18,938 bases of DNA from W0P28-013 sp963621145. Its GTDB lineage: Bacteria; Bacteroidota; Bacteroidia; Bacteroidales; Paludibacteraceae. Positions 13,579 through 18,938 of this stretch are shown here, in pieces (positions within the stretch are counted from its first letter, which is position 1; the number at the start of each line of letters is the position of its first letter). The translations under genes and the position numbers were made by a program. The stretch spans positions 1-18,938 of the forward strand of contig CAVFDI010000036.1 of NCBI GenBank assembly GCA_963621145.1, given 5' to 3'. Under the pieces are notes generated by a model. That model had not been told where the DNA came from. It did no database searches and worked only from the letters and a program-made list of their open reading frames with translations.

Positions 13579-14664
13579 TTATTTTGATTCGCCATCATTT
13601 CGAGGCGATTTTTTTCGGTCGTTCGTCTGAAAATCCTCTACTTTCAGCGGATTTGCCGATGCTTCGTCGTTCCAAGCGCGATTTTTGGCAATATCGGCAG
13701 CCGTGTAGATGGCCTGACGCATCGAACTTTCGTCGGCAAGATTTTTGCCAACAATCTCGTAGGCTGTGCCATGGTCGGGCGAGGTGCGAATGTATGGCAA
13801 ACCAGCCGTGTAGTTCACGCCGCACTCCATTCCGAGCGCTTTGAACGGTGCCAAACCTTGGTCGTGATACATAGCCAGCACCGCATCGAATTTGGCAAAC
13901 ATGCCTGCGCCCCAAAAACCATCGGCAGCATACGGGCCAAAGCAGAGAATACCGCCATCGTTGGCGCGTTTAATGGCAGGAACAATAATTTCGGCTTCCT
14001 CGGTGCCAAACAAACCATCGTCGCCAGCGTGCGGATTGAGTGCCAGCACAGCAATGCGCGGTTTGCGTATCAGGAAATCGCGAATCAGCGTCTTGTTCAA
14101 TATGTTCAGTTTTATCAAAATACGTTCTTCGGTGATGTTCGAAGCTACATCTTTTATAGCTAAGTGATTGGTTACCAGCGCCACACGCAACTGATTGCGC
14201 ATCAGCAACATCAGACCTTTCTGATTGGCTTTTGCCTCGAAATATTCGGTGTGACCAGCATACGGGAAGCGGTCTTTTGGCATCACGCTCTTGTTGATTG
14301 GTCCCGTGACGATGGCATCGAGCAGACCGTTTTGCATTTCGAGCGTGGCTTGGTCGAGCGCCGCAAAAGCGTAGATTCCGCTCTCTTCAGTTGGCTGCCC
14401 CATCTCAATTTTCAGTTCTTCGTTGCAGCAATTCACCACATTTATGCGGTGCGGAACAGCGTCGGCTGCCGTTTTTATCACATTCACGCTCAAACGATCG
14501 AGATCCAAAACTTTTTTGTAGTAACCCATCGCTTTCGACGAGCCGTAGACAATGGGCGTGCAGACTTCGAGCATGCCTTGGTCGGCCAACGCCTTCAGAA
14601 TGACCTCATAACCAACGCCATTGATGTCGCCATGTGTAATACCAATTTTCAATATCTTTTCCAT
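13579..14664 (-). CDS. pdxA: 4-hydroxythreonine-4-phosphate dehydrogenase
   Basis: A 361-residue enzyme of the DXP-dependent vitamin B6 pathway that oxidises 4-phosphohydroxy-L-threonine; its product is condensed with DXP by PdxJ. Motifs: GITHGDINGVGYEVILKAL at the N-terminus, IVTGPINKS, AGHTEYFEA (His138), VTNHLAI (His167, metal), LNPHAGDDGLFG (His212, metal), MYHDQGLAPFK (His267, metal) and TSPDHGTAYEI. All metal ligands are present. It is about 30 residues longer than E. coli PdxA, partly through a basic polar tail (DRKKSPRNDGESK). It follows the DUF4837 gene on the same strand with a 125-base repeat-rich gap and no promoter recognised within it. Confidence 0.96.
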   Translation of the reverse strand: MEKILKIGITHGDINGVGYEVILKALADQGMLEVCTPIVYGSSKAMGYYKKVLDLDRLSVNVIKTAADAVPHRINVVNCCNEELKIEMGQPTEESGIYAFAALDQATLEMQNGLLDAIVTGPINKSVMPKDRFPYAGHTEYFEAKANQKGLMLLMRNQLRVALVTNHLAIKDVASNITEERILIKLNILNKTLIRDFLIRKPRIAVLALNPHAGDDGLFGTEEAEIIVPAIKRANDGGILCFGPYAADGFWGAGMFAKFDAVLAMYHDQGLAPFKALGMECGVNYTAGLPYIRTSPDHGTAYEIVGKNLADESSMRQAIYTAADIAKNRAWNDEASANPLKVEDFQTNDRKKSPRNDGESK

Positions 14665-14691
14665 GATTCCTTGTTTTATTTCTAATTTTCA

Positions 14692-14786
14692 GTTTCTATG
14701 TTTCTAAGTTTTTCGCGCTACGCGCTGTTTTTATGTTTCGTTGAATTGTTGAAACGTTCGGACGCACTCGGTACGACCCTACGTCA
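14692..14786. repeat. Diverged copy of the dispersed intergenic element
   Basis: TTTCTAAGTTT, a short inverted repeat CGCG-CTA-CGCG, further T-rich words and then GGACGCACTCGGTACGACCC. The same order of parts as in the 116-bp direct repeats at 1521 and 2574, but with a different palindrome. Confidence 0.5.
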
Positions 14787-14789
14787 TCA

Positions 14790-15815
14790 CTACTCACTTT
14801 TTTTCGGTGTAACTACCAGTGCTTCAACATCTTGCGGCATGTGGGTGGAATAGACCACGGCCTCCATTTGGCGCAGATAGTTGCGTTTTTCTTTGCCCGG
14901 GGCAAACACAAATCCTTCGATGGTTATCAGGCGGTTGTGCAACTCGTCGAGGCGCGTATGACTGACGAACGGACCGCCCATGGTTTCGCCATTTTTCATC
15001 TCCCAAAGTCCGCGCAATTCGGCACAATAGGCATCGTCAACAAAAATTTCGCTATAAACGGGCGGTTCGTATGCAGTGGCAGTGCCCATGCACGAACCTT
15101 CGAACGAGCCTGGAATGTGCGCACAAAGCACCGAATCGCGTTTGGCAATGAGCGCCTCGCGCGTGAGTTGCTGCTTGCTGGTGTAGGGATAACTGTAGAT
15201 CACTAAATCGAGCCGCGCCGTACCACTACCATTCGACATCCACAAAAAATCGTCGGCCTCGTTGTATTTGTTCAGGCTCGAAGGCACGGTTAGTTTTATG
15301 CCGAATTTGTCGTACGCTTTTTTCAGTCCTTCCGAATTCAGATTGTGCGCCAAGTAATCTATTTGGCGTTCGCGCTCGGCACGGACGAAGAAATCGAGCA
15401 GTTTTTCGCTATTTTGCTCAATCGTTTGCCTGAATTGCGCCACATCGCCAGCGGTAATGGTTGCAACGGCCTGCGTGCGCGACCAGCGATTGCGCTCAAG
15501 TTTTATCGTGCCACGCGTGTAGCGTGTCGAATCGATTTCGACCAAAATGATGTTGCGCGCAGGACGCAGCAGACGATCGAATTTTGCATGCTCCACATGC
15601 GATGGCGTGAACATAGGTTCGGCTTGCGGCAGGCATGGCACATCGCTCGTTACAATATCGAAAAGCGCTTTGCCACCATCGCTGCGCCAATAACATTCGT
15701 CTATTACAATGAGCATTTCGCCCGCCGCCCCCGAAGGATTTGGCAACATGCCCTGTCCGCCACGACACGAGCAGAACAGCAACACAACCGACAAAATATA
15801 GAAAAAACGTTTCAT
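14790..15815 (-). CDS. DUF4837 family lipoprotein
   Basis: A 341-residue protein with a short lipoprotein signal: MKRFFYILSVVLLFCSC, the lipidated Cys being Cys17. The mature part shows the DUF4837 pattern: PNPSGAAGEMLIVIDECYWRSDGGKAL, then AKFDRLLRPARNIILVEIDS, GTIKLERNRWSRTQAV, LTVPSSLNKYNEADDFLWMS, and near the end GPFVSHTRLDELHNRLITIEGFVFAPGKEKRNYLRQMEAV. The family is widespread in Bacteroidetes and has no established function that I know of. It is probably anchored in the outer or inner membrane facing the periplasm. It has a good promoter (15853-15883) and is likely co-transcribed with pdxA. Confidence 0.85.
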   Translation of the reverse strand: MKRFFYILSVVLLFCSCRGGQGMLPNPSGAAGEMLIVIDECYWRSDGGKALFDIVTSDVPCLPQAEPMFTPSHVEHAKFDRLLRPARNIILVEIDSTRYTRGTIKLERNRWSRTQAVATITAGDVAQFRQTIEQNSEKLLDFFVRAERERQIDYLAHNLNSEGLKKAYDKFGIKLTVPSSLNKYNEADDFLWMSNGSGTARLDLVIYSYPYTSKQQLTREALIAKRDSVLCAHIPGSFEGSCMGTATAYEPPVYSEIFVDDAYCAELRGLWEMKNGETMGGPFVSHTRLDELHNRLITIEGFVFAPGKEKRNYLRQMEAVVYSTHMPQDVEALVVTPKKSE

Positions 15816-15852
15816 AATTTCAGCCTATAACATATGGTGTGAAAAAGTTGCA

Positions 15853-15883
15853 CAAAGGTAGCAAAATTTGGGCAGACGACAAA
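15853..15883 (-). promoter_or_regulatory. Promoter of the DUF4837 gene
   Basis: Minus strand TTTG (15880-15883), 19 bases, TACCTTTG (15853-15860). Back-to-back with the divergent promoter at 15887-15916; the two -33 elements are only three bases apart. Confidence 0.7.
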
Positions 15884-15886
15884 AAT

Positions 15887-15916
15887 TTTGCCATTCAATT
15901 TTTTTGCGTAACTTTG
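15887..15916 (+). promoter_or_regulatory. Promoter of the PepSY-like lipoprotein gene
   Basis: TTTG (15887-15890), 18 bases, TAACTTTG (15909-15916), giving a leader of about 35-40 bases before the ATG at 15959. Confidence 0.65.
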
Positions 15917-15958
15917 CCGAACTAATTATCATATTTTCAACCATTTAATTTCATTTCT

Positions 15959-16387
15959 ATGAAAAAGATTTTGTTAGCCGCTGCACTTTTAGCCATTTTT
16001 GCATCGTGCGAGCGCAACGACCAACACATCACCTACAGCGAACTGCCCAATGCTGCGCAAAAGTTCGTCGAGCTCTATTTTGGTGATGAAGAGATTTCGT
16101 ATGTTACCGAAGATCCAAGCGTGATCGGTCGTTCGTACGACGTCTATTTCACGAATGGTTACAAAATTGAATTCGACCGCCATGGCGAATGGACCGAGGT
16201 TAGCTGCGAGCCAGATTGTCTGCCCACTGGCATTGTAATGAATGCCATTCAGGCCTATGTCGACCAGCATTTTGCGGCAAATTGCATTGTGGAGATTAGC
16301 CACGAGCACAGCAACTACGAGGTTTCGCTAAACAACGATCTGGATTTGGTTTTCAATCGCAAAGGCGAATTTAAGCACATCGACTAA
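15959..16387 (+). CDS. PepSY-like (DUF2874-type) lipoprotein
   Basis: A 142-residue exported lipoprotein and the only plus-strand gene. The signal is MKKILLAAALLAIFASC with lipidated Cys17. The mature protein has two similar halves: residues about 26-82 (SELPNAAQKFVELYFGD, then YDVYFTNGYKIEFDRHGEWTEV) and about 86-142 (LPTGIVMNAIQAYVDQHF, then YEVSLNNDLDLVFNRKGEFKHID). Each half is a helix followed by strands ending in a F/E-x-R-x-G-E/x-W/F turn, as in the PepSY-like/DUF2874 proteins of Bacteroidetes. Function unknown; a periplasmic binding or inhibitor role is possible. It is convergent with cinA, with 14 bases between them and no clear terminator. Confidence 0.82.
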   Translation: MKKILLAAALLAIFASCERNDQHITYSELPNAAQKFVELYFGDEEISYVTEDPSVIGRSYDVYFTNGYKIEFDRHGEWTEVSCEPDCLPTGIVMNAIQAYVDQHFAANCIVEISHEHSNYEVSLNNDLDLVFNRKGEFKHID

Positions 16388-16401
16388 GCAGTCTTTGCTC
16401 C

Positions 16402-17655
16402 TTATTCTTTGCTCTTTATTCTCGTAAACAAATCGAACAACGCCTGATTGGCAGTGCGTTCTTGGTGTTGCGCGCGTGTGGTGGCAAAAACATAGCATTG
16501 CGCTGCGACGCCATTCGGTGTAGCCACGGCAATCCACACTGTGCCAATCGGTTTTTCGTCGCTGCCGCCCGTAGGACCAGCAATGCCCGTTGTTGCCACA
16601 GCATAGTCGGTAGCGAGCCGTCGACGGCAGCCAGCCGCCATTTCGCAAGCTGTCTGTTCGCTCACTGCGCCAAACTGTTCGAGTGTTGATTTTTGCACGC
16701 CTAACAAATTCATTTTCGACTCGTTAGAATAGCTCACCACGCCACCTTTGTAGTATTGCGATGCGCCAGCCACCTCGGTGATTCGGTGTGCCAAAGTACC
16801 GCCTGTGCAACTTTCGGCCGTGGCGAGCGTTGCTCCGCACTGCAAAAGCATTTTTCCAACAACCGATGCCAACGTTTCGTCGTCGTAGCCATAGACTAAT
16901 TCTGGAATGATAGCGACAAGTTTTGCCACTTCCGCATCCATTTGCGCTTGCAAATCGGCATGATTTGCGCCATGAGCCGACAAGCGCAACCGCACTTTTC
17001 CAGCGTCGGGCAGATAGGCGAGACGGAAATTCTCGGGCAGCGCATCTTCCCAAGCGGCAATGCGTTCGGCAAGAAACGATTCGCCCAATCCGCAGGTGAG
17101 AATGGTCTTGTGCAAAATGGCTTCGCACCCCATGCGTTGTGCCAATCGCGGCAGCACATAGGTTGTCATCAGCCAGCGCATTTCGTGTGGTACGCCGGGC
17201 AACGACACCACCACGCGTCCATCATGCTCGAACCACATGCCCGGCGCTGTGCCAACACGGTTGAGCAACGCTTCGCAACAGTCTGGCACCATGCCCTGCT
17301 GCTTGTTCACCTCGGAAAATGGCAGTCCGCGCTTGGCAAAATAGTTGCGCACATTGTCGTACGACGGCTGGTCAACCACCAATTTTGCACCAAAATGTCG
17401 ACAAAGCGCCTCTTTGGTAATATCATCTTTCGTAGGACCAAGTCCGCCCGTAATCAGCACCACATCGGCTTTTTCGGTTTCACAAAGCGTGCGTTCGATG
17501 TCGGCCAAATCGTCGGCAATGGTGACGACGCGCTGCACATGCACATCGTGCTGTTCGAGTTCGGCGGCCATCCACGAGGCGTTGGTGTTCACCACCTGCC
17601 CAATGAGCAATTCGTCACCAATGTTTATTAAGATTGCGTTCATTTCGGGTTGCAA
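16402..17655 (-). CDS. cinA: CinA: nicotinamide-nucleotide amidohydrolase family protein
   Basis: A 417-residue two-domain protein. The N-terminal COG1058/molybdopterin-binding-like domain shows INIGDELLIGQVVNTNASWM and LITGGLGPTKDDITKEA. The C-terminal PncC-type domain shows ATAESCTGGTLAHRIT (Ser282 is the likely catalytic Ser), YKGGVVSYSNESKMNLLGV, and ATTGIAGPTGGSDEKPIGTVW. CinA proteins deamidate NMN in pyridine-nucleotide recycling; the N-terminal domain has ADP-ribose pyrophosphatase activity in characterised members. Two starts are possible, ATG 17655 and ATG 17643; the latter starts exactly at MNAILINIGDELL and is more typical. The last codons fall in a 14-base tandem repeat (TTTGCTC/CTTATTC units at about 16393-16420). 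Confidence 0.95.
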   Translation of the reverse strand: MQPEMNAILINIGDELLIGQVVNTNASWMAAELEQHDVHVQRVVTIADDLADIERTLCETEKADVVLITGGLGPTKDDITKEALCRHFGAKLVVDQPSYDNVRNYFAKRGLPFSEVNKQQGMVPDCCEALLNRVGTAPGMWFEHDGRVVVSLPGVPHEMRWLMTTYVLPRLAQRMGCEAILHKTILTCGLGESFLAERIAAWEDALPENFRLAYLPDAGKVRLRLSAHGANHADLQAQMDAEVAKLVAIIPELVYGYDDETLASVVGKMLLQCGATLATAESCTGGTLAHRITEVAGASQYYKGGVVSYSNESKMNLLGVQKSTLEQFGAVSEQTACEMAAGCRRRLATDYAVATTGIAGPTGGSDEKPIGTVWIAVATPNGVAAQCYVFATTRAQHQERTANQALFDLFTRIKSKE

Positions 17656-17670
17656 TTTGGGTTGAAGCGT

Positions 17671-17768
17671 TGAACTATTGATTTGTTGATTTGCGGATTT
17701 GGTTATTTGGTTAATCCATTAATTTGAAATTCTGAAATTGCGCTGCGGTTTACATGTTTCTATTGTTC
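17671..17768. repeat. Intergenic repeats between rhuM and cinA
   Basis: Repeat-like words (TTGATTTGTTGATTTG, GGTTATTTGGTTA) and then GAAATTGCGCTGCGG, ending GTTTCTATTGTTC (17756-17768). That last 13-base sequence recurs at 18926-18938 on the other side of rhuM. Confidence 0.6.
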
Positions 17769-18246
17769 ATTTTGTCATATCAAAGCCGCCATCAGAAAGC
17801 TGTTTCATCATCTTATCGAAGTCGCTTTCCATTTGAGCAATTTCGCGCTGACGATAAATTTGAAATTCACTCTCTGCCTTTTCTATTGCTTGTTTGTGAG
17901 AAATAGTCCCTTTACCTTCCAATGACTTACGGTGTAGTGCAAAAATTTGATTGTCGAGTGCCGAAATCCAATCCGACATCTTCATCTCTTGCATCTCCAT
18001 TGCTTGAAATTCAGCATAATCAAGAAATTGAGAAACTAAAAGATTCAAGCGTTTCAATTCACTTTCGGTAAGATAATTTTTGGCAATTTTTACATCATCT
18101 TTGGTAATATAGTTTCCCTTAAAATTAGTCATTCCAACCAATGGTTTATCGCTATCTACACGTTCAAATATAACTTCTGCAGCGGTATGTTCGTGTACGG
18201 CATAATGCAACTTGTTTTGTATGGTAGAAAAAAAATCTCTAGTCAT
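17767..18246 (-). CDS. RhuM-family protein, C-terminal part (split gene)
   Basis: 159 residues corresponding to the C-terminal half of RhuM-family proteins: MTRDFFSTIQNKLHYAVHEH, TAAEVIFERVDSDKPLVGMTNF, then LTESELKRLNLLVSQFLDYAEFQAM and a helical end. Codons upstream of its ATG still read IDSYDPKCD, the family sequence expected to join YATSI of the N-terminal part, showing the two were one gene. A missing base at about 18265 causes the split. Its ATG overlaps the TGA of the first part (ATGA), so re-initiation could still produce both halves. RhuM proteins were named from a Salmonella pathogenicity island; their molecular role is not established. Confidence 0.8.
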   Translation of the reverse strand: MTRDFFSTIQNKLHYAVHEHTAAEVIFERVDSDKPLVGMTNFKGNYITKDDVKIAKNYLTESELKRLNLLVSQFLDYAEFQAMEMQEMKMSDWISALDNQIFALHRKSLEGKGTISHKQAIEKAESEFQIYRQREIAQMESDFDKMMKQLSDGGFDMTK

Positions 18247-18797
18247 ATCGCATTTCGGGTCGTAACTATCGATGTGGCATAAATGTCGGTTACTTGCTGG
18301 TAGAAATTACGCTCCGATGCCCGTATATCGCGAATTCGCTGTAGTAACTCCTGAAAATATCGATTTCCGCCTTGTTTTAACCGTTCATCATCTAAAGAAT
18401 AACCCTTTTGTATATACTCGTGCAAGCGTTGAGTTGCCCAACGACGAAAACGAGTTGCAACTTGCGATTGAACACGATAGCCAAGAGCAATAATCATATC
18501 AAGATTGTAGTGCGCTATGTTACGCCGAACATTGCGATTGCCCTCTTTTCGAACTAACAAGAAATCCTTGTGAGTTCGATTTATATCGAGTTCACCGTCT
18601 TTTATAATATTGTCGATGTGTAGGCTAATGTTTTGTTGTGAGGTGTCATAAATTTCTGCAAGTTGCACCTGCGTCAACCAAACATCTTCATCTGTAAAAC
18701 GAACATTTACTTTGGTTACACCATTATCATCTTGATAAATGATTATCCTATTGTCGTTTCCCATCTTTTTCATCAATTCCAAATTTTGTGGTTGCAA
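18243..18797 (-). CDS. RhuM-family protein, N-terminal part (split gene)
   Basis: Up to 184 residues: IIIYQDDNGVTKVNVRFTDE, DVWLTQVQLAEIYDTSQQNISLHIDNI (a winged-helix-like DNA-binding segment), FLLVRKEGNRNVRRNIAHYNLDMIIALGYRVQSQVATRFRRWA (the hallmark RhuM block), and HEYIQKGYSLDDERLKQGG. It ends YATSIVTTRNAI after a one-base deletion; intact family members are about 330-345 residues. The start may be 18797, or the internal Met at 18773 or 18764 (MGNDNRIIIYQ), which fits the family better. It is flanked on both sides by repeats. Either a recent pseudogene, a coupled two-cistron form, or a sequencing indel. Confidence 0.8.
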   Translation of the reverse strand: MQPQNLELMKKMGNDNRIIIYQDDNGVTKVNVRFTDEDVWLTQVQLAEIYDTSQQNISLHIDNIIKDGELDINRTHKDFLLVRKEGNRNVRRNIAHYNLDMIIALGYRVQSQVATRFRRWATQRLHEYIQKGYSLDDERLKQGGNRYFQELLQRIRDIRASERNFYQQVTDIYATSIVTTRNAI

Positions 18798-18938
18798 TTT
18801 TGAGTTGATTAGTTGATCAGTTGATGAGTTTAACGCATTAGTGTTGGCTTCAGATTTCTAATTTCTAATTTCTGGTTTCTGGTTTCTCAAAATTGCTATC
18901 GCAATTTTTGTTTCTGAGTTTCTAAGTTTCTATTGTTC
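18798..18938. repeat. Heptad repeats upstream of rhuM
   Basis: AGTTGAT-type units (18805-18830), then TTTCTAA, TTTCTAA, TTTCTGG, TTTCTGG, TTTCTCA, an inverted repeat AAATTGC-TATC-GCAATTT, and AGTTTCTAAGTTTCTATTGTTC at the window edge. A diverged relative of the elements at 1521 and 2574. Confidence 0.75.

Noticed and set aside
16388..16440. Bidirectional terminator between the lipoprotein gene and cinA
   Set aside because: No stem of useful length; only a 14-base tandem repeat is visible.

Overview
The window looks like a chromosomal stretch of a Bacteroidetes bacterium, probably Bacteroidales. The evidence is (i) several promoters of the Bacteroidetes primary-sigma type (TTTG, about 19-20 nt, TAnnTTTG); (ii) Bacteroidetes-typical genes, namely a DUF4837 lipoprotein, a PepSY-like lipoprotein, a DUF7033-type deacetylase-like protein and DUF3791/DUF3990 cassettes; and (iii) weak or absent Shine-Dalgarno sequences. 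All genes but one are on the minus strand. The exception is the small lipoprotein gene at 15959-16387.

Layout, left to right. 1-2800 is an accessory island of toxin-antitoxin-like genes: a frameshifted YafQ-like toxin with its antitoxin, an orphan short antitoxin-like ORF, a HicB-HicA pair, and a three-gene cassette with a DUF3990 ADP-ribosyltransferase-fold protein between two small partner proteins. 2982-5386 is groES-groEL, interrupted by a four-helix-bundle (S23/IVP-type) gene. 5505-11523 is a surface-glycan cluster, in transcription order deacetylase-like protein, wecB, GT4, GT2 and a phosphoethanolamine-transferase-like sulfatase-fold membrane enzyme, with tight or overlapping junctions from wecB onward. 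11551-13572 is a TrpB2-type tryptophan synthase beta gene. It lies behind a 171-bp tandem triplication and, further upstream, a promoter, a 14-residue leader peptide with three consecutive Trp codons, and a terminator/antiterminator: a classical attenuator. 13579-15815 holds pdxA and a DUF4837 lipoprotein gene. Back-to-back promoters at 15853-15916 serve that gene and the divergent PepSY-like lipoprotein gene. 16402-17655 is cinA. 17767-18797 is a RhuM-family gene split by a one-base frameshift.

The two most interesting signals are not ordinary genes. The first is the Trp attenuator of a stand-alone trpB2. Its geometry (leader stop codon abutting the 5' arm of a 9-bp antiterminator) predicts a textbook mechanism, and the leader is separated from the gene by an amplified repeat that carries decayed copies of the trpB start. 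The second is a pervasive family of degenerate tandem repeats with a 7-bp period. They fill many intergenic gaps, run into gene ends, and form inverted or direct repeats flanking the small accessory cassettes (YafQ pair, ART cassette, four-helix-bundle gene, rhuM). This suggests that the accessory genes move, or are gained and lost, as repeat-bounded units.

No rRNA, tRNA, CRISPR array, transposase or integrase was recognised.
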